Virus record (IMG/VR): IMGVR_UViG_3300011115_000503
Location: 1 to 46,318 of that record
Strand: one strand, 5' to 3'
DNA length: 46,318 bases
Source of the DNA: a virus
The notes under the pieces were generated by a model. The model made no database searches, had not been told where the DNA came from, and saw only the letters and a program-made list of their open reading frames with translations. Position numbers and translations under genes: made by a program. Each line of letters starts with the position of its first letter. The first letter of the stretch is position 1. Of the stretch, positions 14,680-21,826 are shown piece by piece.

Positions 14680-16916
14680 TATGGGTTACCTGTAGAACGT
14701 TCGTCACCCTGATCAGCACTAAGTAACACTTTACCCATGTAATAGTCACCGTTAAATGTGTTTGATTCAAACTTTAAACGCAACAAACGACGCTGTTCAC
14801 GCATGTCAATTTTAAGCGTTGTGTTGTCAAAAACATAGGGGTCAGATATCTCATCAACGCCGTCAGCGTAACCTTGACCAGTCACGTACAAGTTCATGTC
14901 ACCAGTCTGTACAAAGTCAGGCTCAACGCGCTCCAAGCGCAACCAACGGTTGTCGCCTGAAAGCTGGGGGTTGCCCGGGCCACCCGTGACCCATCCCAAA
15001 TTATTCGTAGTAAATGACGAACGAACAGCGTTCACATTCGTTGTGTAGATTTCATCTGTACCGCTCTCGTGTTGCCATAGCGTGTACTTACCTGTCGTAT
15101 TGACCGTAGTACCCCCCCATATAGGTTTGCGAAACACCTCAGAGAACGTTCCAGCAGATCGGCGAGCACCCAAAGCTTGCCCTGCGTCATACCATGTCTT
15201 CTCACGCACGTTGTAGATGATGGCGTCTGTGCATTCGGTAGCATTTCCACGAGGATAAAACCACCATATCTCACCCCAACGAGGGACTTTTGTACACCAC
15301 ACCTTTTGGCGCTGTGCATAGTTCAAATTGTCAAAGAAGTAGTTTTGGTTCAACGTGTTAGGAATCTCTTGAACCACACCGTTGTAGGTCAAGAAACGAT
15401 CAACACCGCACCAATAGAAAATACCGTCGTACTCAATCACGCATTGGCTTGACATGATTGAAGTTTGGCTCGTCACAAGGTCATACTTCCAATAGAAGTT
15501 GATCCCGTTAACCGTGCTTGGGGTGTACGTCACACGGATAATTGAATCCAATGACCAAAACAGACCTGCAGGTGATGTTGTACCGCCACGCAGTGGTAGT
15601 CCTTTGACAATCTTACCCGTGGCAACGTTGTTTGCGTTGGCATCAGCAGACACCCAATTTGAGAAGTCTCCTGCGGCTGAGTTCTGGATCAGTCCGTTGT
15701 TTCCGTAAACAAACAAATATGGGTGCAACATCACAACACCACCAGAAACGGAGATGTTGTTGTCAAACGTGACTGTGACCGTACCAGTCGTCATCGCGGC
15801 TGAAGTTGTCAGTGTGGTTGTCGCGCTACCTGAGAAAGCCACAGGAGTACCGCTAGAACCGACTGTCTGAGAGTTATTGATGGTGTATGTACCAATCCCC
15901 CCAATACCCGTTCCAAGCGCTGTAATCGTCGTATTTGGCAGAACACCGACACCAGCACCACCAATGATGGTCTGACCTACTGCCAATGATCCATCGTTAG
16001 CGGCAGTCACTGTCAGTGTCGTTCCTACCATGTACCCAGTAATGGTGACATTTGCGACTACGTCAGTGTTGGTGATCGTTGTGCCTGCGGTGATACCAGT
16101 ACCAGAGATTGTTTGACCGTTTCCAACCAAATAGTTGGCACTGTTGATGATGATGGTCGATCCGTTTAAATAAGCAGATGAGGTGAAGATTCCGACTGGG
16201 GCGAGAGCTGTGCCGGGAAACTGCCCAATCAACGGTTTTGTGTTTGTCGTGGAGTCGATGGCGGCGAGGTTTTGACCGGGGTGTGCAATCAAGTTGCTCG
16301 TCGCACCACCACTTGAGTCATACCCAATATCAAACTGCCACAGCGTTTTATCGCCACCAGTAAAAATGGTGTTCCCAGTCAGCAACAAAGAAAATCCAGA
16401 CCCAGTTCCACCAATCGATGCAGATGACGCGCTCAAGATGTCACCCACCGTGTATCCAGTACCTGCGGCAGTGATCGTCACGCTGGTGATCACATTACCA
16501 GAAACAACAACAGTAGCTTGTGCGCTAGATCCAGTACCACCAGTCAAGGGAACTGCAGTATATGTGCCGTTTGTATATGCTGAACCAGCATTTGCAACTG
16601 TGACAGCGACAACACCACCAGTCATAACGTAGGAGACTGGGCCGAACCCCAAACCGTCGTCATTGTCGGTATACCACTGCTCAATTCCTAAGCTGTAGCC
16701 AGAGATAACGTAGTTGATCCCGTTCTCCGACGTCATTGTCATGCCACGAGAGATTCCAGAAGCGTTTAGAAAAATTCCTTTATAGCCACCAATCTTGCGT
16801 GGTAAAGCGTTTTGAAAACGAACCCATTCACCGTCTACATAAGTAGGGGCGGCGAACTGAGTGCCATCGCGCTGGATGCCCGGCTTCACCTGCAGTTGGA
16901 TGACCTTCGCTGTCAT
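14679..16916 (-). CDS. P22 gp10-like tail hub / DNA stabilisation protein with inserted domains (745 aa)
   Basis: The N-terminus has the gp10-type opening: a Gln/Leu-rich start, then PGIQRDGTQF, VDGEWVRFQNALPRKIGGY. The C-terminal half returns to that fold (YDGIFYWCGVDRFLTYNG, WWFYPRGNATECTDAIIYNV). In P22 this protein closes the tail hub and keeps packaged DNA in. Between them, residues about 95-390 hold Thr/Gly-rich beta domains typical of phage fibres (TAAGTGYTVGDIL; GIGTYTINNSQTV), which appear inserted into the hub fold. Adjacent genes are a tail fibre and, further upstream, an adaptor, which fits a tail assembly block. Alternative: T7 gp12-like tubular protein. Confidence 0.72.
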   Translation of the reverse strand: MTAKVIQLQVKPGIQRDGTQFAAPTYVDGEWVRFQNALPRKIGGYKGIFLNASGISRGMTMTSENGINYVISGYSLGIEQWYTDNDDGLGFGPVSYVMTGGVVAVTVANAGSAYTNGTYTAVPLTGGTGSSAQATVVVSGNVITSVTITAAGTGYTVGDILSASSASIGGTGSGFSLLLTGNTIFTGGDKTLWQFDIGYDSSGGATSNLIAHPGQNLAAIDSTTNTKPLIGQFPGTALAPVGIFTSSAYLNGSTIIINSANYLVGNGQTISGTGITAGTTITNTDVVANVTITGYMVGTTLTVTAANDGSLAVGQTIIGGAGVGVLPNTTITALGTGIGGIGTYTINNSQTVGSSGTPVAFSGSATTTLTTSAAMTTGTVTVTFDNNISVSGGVVMLHPYLFVYGNNGLIQNSAAGDFSNWVSADANANNVATGKIVKGLPLRGGTTSPAGLFWSLDSIIRVTYTPSTVNGINFYWKYDLVTSQTSIMSSQCVIEYDGIFYWCGVDRFLTYNGVVQEIPNTLNQNYFFDNLNYAQRQKVWCTKVPRWGEIWWFYPRGNATECTDAIIYNVREKTWYDAGQALGARRSAGTFSEVFRKPIWGGTTVNTTGKYTLWQHESGTDEIYTTNVNAVRSSFTTNNLGWVTGGPGNPQLSGDNRWLRLERVEPDFVQTGDMNLYVTGQGYADGVDEISDPYVFDNTTLKIDMREQRRLLRLKFESNTFNGDYYMGKVLLSADQGDERSTGNP

Positions 16917-18145
16917 TAGAACGTACCGCCTGAAATTCCATTAGGTATGTTCAAACCAGATGTACTCAGAGTCATTCCGTTTGTTCCGTTAACAGCAAAA
17001 CCAATTTGGTTTGATGCAGGCAAATACAAACCTGTCGTGGTGTTACCCAAGAAGTTCAGGGATGGCGCGGACACTGCGCCGGGCGCTAGGGTCGCTGACG
17101 TAAACGAGCTTGATGTGTTACTTGTCGTGCTGTACACATTCGTACCGTCACACACTACAAACGCTGTTTGACCTTGACCAACAGAAACTGTCGATCCAAT
17201 ACCAGATGTCTTAAATGTCAGTGTGTATGCACCTGCTGTACCGTTTTGCAACGAGTACAACTGAACCGTAGAAGGTAAAACAACAATTTGGTTTGACGTT
17301 AGCGTACCTGAATACTCTTGAATGATGGCAGAACCTTGCGCGGCAGTTAAAGTCAAAGTTCCGCCAGTGACAACCTGTGCGAGTTGCGTAAAGGCAAATG
17401 AGTTTGACCTACCATAAGCGTAGGTATTAAAACCAGTCGATCCGTTAGACACGATAACAACAGACTCAGTCAACTGCAACTGCATGTTGATGTTGCCGTC
17501 GATAGTGTCCGTACCTGCTGGCGTCAATGTCAGAACACCAGTCCCGCTGTTACGAATGATGGTGAACCAGTTGTTGCCAACGGTTGCCGCTGAAGGAAGT
17601 GTAAATGCACCAACACCACCAGCCCATACTTCAAACTGAGCACGGCTTGCCGCAGTCAAAGCAGAGTTTGAATAGTAGCTTGTAACGTTGTAAGCTTGAT
17701 TCAACGTCAAACCAATTGCTGTCAGCCCGTATCCCGCTAATGCACCCGCATTGGCGTTTGAAGTACCAGCACCAAAAACAACTGAAGCCCAAATACCGTT
17801 GACTGTTGTGTTGTCAGTCAAAAAGATAAAGTCAGCAATACCAGAGTTAATAGAAACAATTGTGTTTCCGCCGTTGTCAGTGACGGTAAATAGCTGAGAT
17901 CCAACGTTTCTAATAATCAGGGATTGACCAGTCGATACCTGAGTAGCAGGTGGAAGCTTTAGCAACCACCCTGTTGGGCCACCAGAGGCGGTCGCAGTAA
18001 CGTCAATAATGCTACTAGCAGGTGTGTTGTCGTTGCCGTTGATAGGCCATTCCAACTCAGTGTTTGCTGTTAACGACAGCGATTCGTAGCTAACAGAAGA
18101 CGGGGAAACCGTCTGACCTGTGAATGGGTTTACATATGTTGTCAT
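16916..18145 (-). CDS. Tail fibre protein (409 aa)
   Basis: This is a beta-rich, Thr/Ser/Gly/Asn-rich fibre with no enzyme motif. Repeating patterns of short strands (TGVLTLTPAGTDTIDG, GGTLTLTAAQGSAIIQ) are typical of trimeric fibres. The C-terminus carries the widespread fibre-tip pattern NTTTGLYLPASNQIGFAVNG followed by a short Gly-rich end. It begins with MTTYVNPFTGQ, perhaps the virion-attachment segment. The stop overlaps the start of the hub gene by 1 nt, so the two are coupled. It probably contacts the host receptor or supports another adhesin. Confidence 0.72.
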   Translation of the reverse strand: MTTYVNPFTGQTVSPSSVSYESLSLTANTELEWPINGNDNTPASSIIDVTATASGGPTGWLLKLPPATQVSTGQSLIIRNVGSQLFTVTDNGGNTIVSINSGIADFIFLTDNTTVNGIWASVVFGAGTSNANAGALAGYGLTAIGLTLNQAYNVTSYYSNSALTAASRAQFEVWAGGVGAFTLPSAATVGNNWFTIIRNSGTGVLTLTPAGTDTIDGNINMQLQLTESVVIVSNGSTGFNTYAYGRSNSFAFTQLAQVVTGGTLTLTAAQGSAIIQEYSGTLTSNQIVVLPSTVQLYSLQNGTAGAYTLTFKTSGIGSTVSVGQGQTAFVVCDGTNVYSTTSNTSSSFTSATLAPGAVSAPSLNFLGNTTTGLYLPASNQIGFAVNGTNGMTLSTSGLNIPNGISGGTF

Positions 18146-18147
18146 GA

Positions 18148-18789
18148 TCAGTTATCCACGGCAATTGCTGAACGATCTGCAATACGCAGAGTATCTTCAG
18201 TTTTGAGGGCGGCGAGAGCTTCGTCAAACATTGACTTCCATACCGCCAGTCTTGCATCGTTTTTAAGGAACGGTGCTGTCTGCTTCAAAGTACCAAACAA
18301 CATGGCATTTGGAGCATTTATTGTTAACCAATTTGTTTGATGTGACGATGACAGAGGAATCAAACGTGTGTAGCACAGCGCCTCAAAAGCATATGCTTTA
18401 TCTGGTGTTGGAGCTACCAACCAATGGTCATAGTCGTAGTCAGCGTAGTACAAAGGTGTACCAGTTGCTGTAACGTCCTGAGCATAGTTGTTCAAATATT
18501 CCAATTTGCGAACCAAAAGAGGTTGCTTCTGACCGCTGTTAGAAAGCGTCATCGATGTCGTTTTTCGCCATCTTGCAGGCTTAGGAATGACTGGGTTGCC
18601 AATGTTCATGGTCGAGTCTACGACTTCCATTTGACCCAGCGTCTTGATGTTCTGCGCAATCTCAAATTCGCACAGCGTAATAAATGTTGGGATGGCTTCA
18701 ACTACAGCGGCGTCTCTACGCTCCAAATACTGAAGCACAGTACTCGTCAGTGAGTCGTATGTCATCACCCATGATGGAGTTGTTGCCAT
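18148..18789 (-). CDS. Head-tail adaptor / tail tubular protein A-like (213 aa)
   Basis: The protein has the pattern of gp11/gp4-type adaptors: a start with short helices (LTSTVLQYLER), a helix with FITLCEFEIAQNIKTL, a central beta part with PARWRKTTSM, a DYDHWLVAPTPDKAYAFEALC strand pair, and a helical C-terminus. Such proteins sit under the portal and join tail hub to head. It is followed by a fibre and the gp10-like hub. A second protein with similar N- and C-terminal patterns, enlarged by an insertion, is encoded at 26971-28044, so which one contacts the portal is uncertain. Confidence 0.65.
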   Translation of the reverse strand: MATTPSWVMTYDSLTSTVLQYLERRDAAVVEAIPTFITLCEFEIAQNIKTLGQMEVVDSTMNIGNPVIPKPARWRKTTSMTLSNSGQKQPLLVRKLEYLNNYAQDVTATGTPLYYADYDYDHWLVAPTPDKAYAFEALCYTRLIPLSSSHQTNWLTINAPNAMLFGTLKQTAPFLKNDARLAVWKSMFDEALAALKTEDTLRIADRSAIAVDN

Positions 18790-18829
18790 GTTATCTTCTC
18801 AAAATTGGTTTGTTCATTTTAGTCTGCCT

Positions 18830-19306
18830 TTAAGATAAAAACAACGCCCGTTCGTCAATACGGCGGTTTTGTAAACCTTTGAGGACTTTACCCCCAGCCA
18901 TGCAGTATTTCAGGAGTTCTTCCGCCGCGCCAGCCATATCACCACGGAGCACCTTTTGGCGCAGAGTTGACCTCTGGAGAGTACCCAAACCTACGTTGAA
19001 AGAAAATGAAACCAACGAATCAAACTGTCCTTGAGTAAGAGGAACAGGACAATAAGTAGCCACTCCCTTCTCAAAACGAGCAAGATCTGCCCTAAGTATT
19101 GCATCGACTTCCTCCATGCTGTATTTGCGCATAGCCTCTGGTAGGGGCACAAATGCGTCCCGTTGGTCTATCTTGAGCTTCCCCTGCTCTGGGAACATGA
19201 CATGCCCAATGCCTACCGTCCAAAGTTTTGCTGGACATTTATACGGGGTCTGCCTCACACCTTCGTGGTGCGAAATCATCTTGATGGCTTTGGGGCTGAC
19301 GTTCAT
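18830..19306 (-). CDS. Endolysin, GH24 phage lysozyme (158 aa)
   Basis: This is a muramidase that cleaves the glycan backbone for host lysis. The T4/R21-type triad is visible with exact spacing: E15 (SHHEG), eight residues, C24, five residues, T30 in TVGIGH. A cysteine at the second position is common in this family. FDSLVSFSFNVGLG matches the conserved core, and the length is normal. There is no signal peptide or N-terminal anchor, so it depends on a holin. The start overlaps the holin-like gene stop by 4 nt. The 40-nt gap to the next gene shows no terminator. Confidence 0.92.
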   Translation of the reverse strand: MNVSPKAIKMISHHEGVRQTPYKCPAKLWTVGIGHVMFPEQGKLKIDQRDAFVPLPEAMRKYSMEEVDAILRADLARFEKGVATYCPVPLTQGQFDSLVSFSFNVGLGTLQRSTLRQKVLRGDMAGAAEELLKYCMAGGKVLKGLQNRRIDERALFLS

Positions 19307-19818
19307 TTTCCGAAGGCTCTACCGCCAAAGTGAAAAGCTATTATGGAAGCAAACAGGGCTTGAGTATCGTTATCCCAGAGCATTTCCAAGAGGTCATTGA
19401 AAGGTACGCTCATATAGTAGCCATACCAGAAACCCCCAATATCCACAAAGACCAATAGAAAGAAGAAACCGTAGGTAATAACAGGACGGACACTTGCTCT
19501 TAGATTCTTCATCCATTGTGATGGCCCTTCGTTTAAGCTTGTATCGTGGGCATAGATAGCTTGCATTTCAGCTTGCTGTGCGCCAATCAATACTTGGGTG
19601 GTGTTAGCCGCGCTCTCAGTCGCCAACTGCTCTGTGCGGATGTTTTCTACCCTCTCCTGAGCCTCAAATCCAGCTTTCCGTAATTCAAGCTCACGGGTAA
19701 TCTGCATTTGAGCCAAAGCAAGCTCATGGGCTTTGTCTTGCCGTGCTTGGAAAAAATCCAAAAGCTTGGGCAAACCACCCATTAAGAACGAAATCAGGGT
19801 TGAGAGAAGAGTTAGCAT
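19303..19818 (-). CDS. Holin candidate of the three-segment type (171 aa)
   Basis: The hydrophobic N-terminus (LLSTLISFLMGGLPKLL) is followed by a long charged helix (residues 25-95, LAQMQITRELELRKAGFEAQ), then two hydrophobic segments (PVITYGFFFLLVFVDIGG and LFASIIAFHFGGRAFGK). This order matches the Holin_3TM-type family found before lysozymes. The product would form the membrane lesion that releases the endolysin. Its stop overlaps the lysozyme start, as expected for a lysis pair. The long helical arm is typical of the family. Confidence 0.72.
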   Translation of the reverse strand: MLTLLSTLISFLMGGLPKLLDFFQARQDKAHELALAQMQITRELELRKAGFEAQERVENIRTEQLATESAANTTQVLIGAQQAEMQAIYAHDTSLNEGPSQWMKNLRASVRPVITYGFFFLLVFVDIGGFWYGYYMSVPFNDLLEMLWDNDTQALFASIIAFHFGGRAFGK

Positions 19819-20093
19819 TTAGAGTCCTTTTTGTCTTCATTTTGCATGAGTTTGATACCAGACAGGAATCCAATCATGCCTCCGATAAGAGTAGAAAACG
19901 CGGGTGAAATCATCTTGAAAATTTCTGCGTTGTCCACTTCCTTTGCCCATAAACCCAACATAAAGCTGATTACCATAGCCAATACGGAGATGCACAGGGT
20001 GGTGCTTACCATAAGCGTAACCCACAGGGTCAGTTTGTCTTTGGTGTCCATTGATGGCTTCTTTACTGATCTGGGTATTGGCTTCTTGGTCAT
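19812..20093 (-). CDS. Small two-helix membrane protein of the lysis cassette (93 aa)
   Basis: The N-terminus is basic (KPIPRSVKKPSMDTKDK), then come two membrane segments: WVTLMVSTTLCISVLAMVIS and the Gly-rich ISPAFSTLIGGMIGFLSG. The C-terminus is charged. This is holin-like by topology and sits directly before the larger holin candidate, overlapping it by 7 nt. It might be a second holin, an antiholin or a pinholin. The sequence alone does not separate these. Confidence 0.6.
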   Translation of the reverse strand: MTKKPIPRSVKKPSMDTKDKLTLWVTLMVSTTLCISVLAMVISFMLGLWAKEVDNAEIFKMISPAFSTLIGGMIGFLSGIKLMQNEDKKDSKC

Positions 20094-20329
20094 ACATAAA
20101 TGTCCAGCTTACGGTTGGTAAAAATCTCTAAGCTAAGTTGATTACGTTCCGCTTTCTTGACGTACAACTCAAACTCAAGATCATCAATTTTGTCCTTCAC
20201 CTTCTTCATCTTCAACGCTTGCTTGTACTCTTCCTCAAGACGCTGTTGCCTGCGTTCAAGCGCATCTGTCTTAGTTGGCTCGCCCCCCTGCTGAACCATT
20301 GGATACCACTTGTGTATGGGCGGAATCAT
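20090..20329 (-). CDS. Coiled-coil protein of the lysis cassette (79 aa)
   Basis: A short Pro-rich N-terminus (MIPPIHKWYPMVQ) is followed by an almost continuous charged helix (residues 22-68, for example LERRQQRLEEEYKQALKMKK). No membrane segment is visible, which argues against a normal Rz spanin. It overlaps both neighbours by 4 nt. The function is unknown; an assembly partner for a neighbouring membrane protein is possible. Confidence 0.6.
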   Translation of the reverse strand: MIPPIHKWYPMVQQGGEPTKTDALERRQQRLEEEYKQALKMKKVKDKIDDLEFELYVKKAERNQLSLEIFTNRKLDIYV

Positions 20330-20613
20330 TTTGCTTCACGCTCAAGAGCCTCTTTGTATCCATGAACTATCTTTGATCTAAGCCACGTTGAATCGGACGC
20401 ACCCGCCCACTCGGACAAGTTGTTCCACAAGACTATGTAATCTGTTGACTTGCAATGCTGGGCGTTCTGATCGAGCCACGCCATCATTTCTCTGTGACGT
20501 AGCGTAGGATCGTGCTGGGTGTATCCAATCCCATAGAACTCGCGGACGTGACAGCCACTCTTGGCTATGGCTCCAACTAGCCCCAACAGCAGTAACAGTA
20601 TGAGCCAACGCAT
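20326..20613 (-). CDS. Secreted or membrane-anchored small protein (95 aa)
   Basis: The N-terminus MRWLILLLLLGLVGAIAKSG is a signal sequence or anchor, with a cysteine at residue 21 that could be lipidated although the lipobox is poor. The remaining about 75 residues are soluble, with three tryptophans and His/Asp-rich parts (GIGYTQHDPTLRHREMMAWL). It would act in the periplasm. It is a candidate for the outer-membrane stage of lysis, but it lacks the proline-rich Rz1 pattern. Confidence 0.6.
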   Translation of the reverse strand: MRWLILLLLLGLVGAIAKSGCHVREFYGIGYTQHDPTLRHREMMAWLDQNAQHCKSTDYIVLWNNLSEWAGASDSTWLRSKIVHGYKEALEREAK

Positions 20614-20709
20614 TTACCATGTCCCAGCCCATGCAATCATGTAAGTGCAAAACACCACAAAAAAAATGATTGAGATGGCGGCTACGAGAGCTTCCATCCA
20701 ATCCCACAT
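20614..20709 (-). CDS. 31-aa membrane peptide of the lysis cassette
   Basis: The short frame starts at ATG 20709 and stops directly before the ATG at 20613. It encodes MWDWMEALVAAISIIFF followed by further hydrophobic residues and ends AGTW, so it has one membrane helix. It packs exactly between two genes, one base from the upstream stop, which supports it as real. It resembles tiny holin-like or lysis-modifying peptides. The function is unproven. Confidence 0.6.
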   Translation of the reverse strand: MWDWMEALVAAISIIFFVVFCTYMIAWAGTW

Positions 20710-20710
20710 G

Positions 20711-20905
20711 TCACAACCCCAAAAGCTTTTTGACGAACTCGCCAGCAACGCCGGGGCCGAACAGGACGCAAATGATCACCCCATACAAGAGGTACTCAAT
20801 CTTCGTCATGCGCTTGTCCCCATCACGCAAAGAGCGATCAATACTGTTGTATCTCTCTGAGCAGATTGCTTCGTGGACAGCGAGCTTTGTGTCTACCGAT
20901 TCCAT
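20711..20905 (-). CDS. Small membrane protein with helical N-domain (64 aa)
   Basis: The first 35 residues are charged and helical (MESVDTKLAVHEAICSERYN, then SLRDGDKRMTK). A membrane helix follows (IEYLLYGVIICVLFGPGVAG), then a short amphipathic FVKKLLGL end. Similar short proteins are common in phage lysis regions. The cytoplasmic arm could regulate a holin. Its ATG overlaps the previous stop by 1 nt (TAATG). Confidence 0.62.
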   Translation of the reverse strand: MESVDTKLAVHEAICSERYNSIDRSLRDGDKRMTKIEYLLYGVIICVLFGPGVAGEFVKKLLGL

Positions 20906-21084
20906 TACGTTGTAGTGTCAGTATTGTTTTGCACCACAGGCTTTGTATAACCAACCACCACATCGTCTGCAACAGGTTCAAACTGGCTTGCAATAGTTGG
21001 ATGGAAGCAATCAGAGATGCCGAAGCCGTCAGGCGTTGTGAATATCTCTACGGCTGTGTTGTCAATAAATCGTGCAAATTTCAT
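20905..21084 (-). CDS. Small protein of unknown function (59 aa)
   Basis: I chose the ATG at 21084 (MKFARFIDNTAVEIF) because GGAG stands 8 nt upstream and the previous gene ends 2 nt before it. An alternative upstream start would overlap the glycine-rich adhesin gene. The sequence is beta-like with an Asp/Gly/His-rich centre (TTPDGFGISDCFHP) and a Thr/Asp-rich tail. There is no membrane segment. It lies between the adhesin and the lysis genes. Confidence 0.6.
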   Translation of the reverse strand: MKFARFIDNTAVEIFTTPDGFGISDCFHPTIASQFEPVADDVVVGYTKPVVQNNTDTTT

Positions 21085-21085
21085 T

Positions 21086-21826
21086 TCAATACTCCACAAT
21101 GACTAGACCGCGAGCGCCGTTTCCAGAAAGACCTCCACCTCCTCCGGGAAACCCTCCAGCACCGTTACTGCCGCCACCACCACCATTAACGCCAGAGACA
21201 AAATTTGGGCCTCCGCCGCCAGTTCCAATAAAATCAATTGAGCTAGAAACAAATCCAGTTGTTGGAAGAATAGTTGCTGTGGTTGATTGATATTGACCGC
21301 CAAGTCCGAAAATACCACTTCCTGATACGTTTCCTGCTGTAGTACCCCCACCACCTCCAGTGTTTCCTGACACACCATTGGTTGAGCTACCGTTGCCACC
21401 GACACCCCACATACCAGCGACCCCACCGCCTCCCGGATTAACTCCACTGCCTCCTGTGTTGTTAATGTCACCACCTGCCCCTACTCCACCCCCAGATGCT
21501 GGAGATGTAGTGCTTGAGCCGCCGCCTGTTGCCGAACAGTAAGAACCAAAAGATGACGTACCACCAAAAACGCTATTAGATGCCGCCGCCGCTCCAACGG
21601 TCACAACAATTGAGGCTCCTGAGATAAGACCTGTAATGGTTCTCATTGTAAAACCACCACCGCCACCAACGGAAGTACCTCCACCTCCCCACACGCGAAC
21701 GCGAACACTGTCTACACCAGCGGGGACGATAAACGTGCCAGACACTAAAAATGGAACAACAACCCCGTTACCAAACGTGCCAGTAAAAGGGTTAGATACC
21801 GTGCTTGTAATCAAAGGGACTGTCAT
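21086..21826 (-). CDS. Glycine-rich tail-tip adhesin (246 aa)
   Basis: Over a third of residues are glycine. The N-terminus is a short beta domain (PFLVSGTFIVPAGVDSVRV), then RVWGGGGTSVGGGGG, then many GGGG and GGxGG blocks separated by variable loops, ending ARGLVIVEY. This is the layout of gp38-like and related glycine-rich adhesins, in which polyglycine-II helices form a bundle and the loops bind the receptor. It overlaps the preceding 963-aa fibre gene by 4 nt (ATGA), so the two products are probably made together, the adhesin capping the fibre. Confidence 0.82.
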   Translation of the reverse strand: MTVPLITSTVSNPFTGTFGNGVVVPFLVSGTFIVPAGVDSVRVRVWGGGGTSVGGGGGFTMRTITGLISGASIVVTVGAAAASNSVFGGTSSFGSYCSATGGGSSTTSPASGGGVGAGGDINNTGGSGVNPGGGGVAGMWGVGGNGSSTNGVSGNTGGGGGTTAGNVSGSGIFGLGGQYQSTTATILPTTGFVSSSIDFIGTGGGGPNFVSGVNGGGGGSNGAGGFPGGGGGLSGNGARGLVIVEY

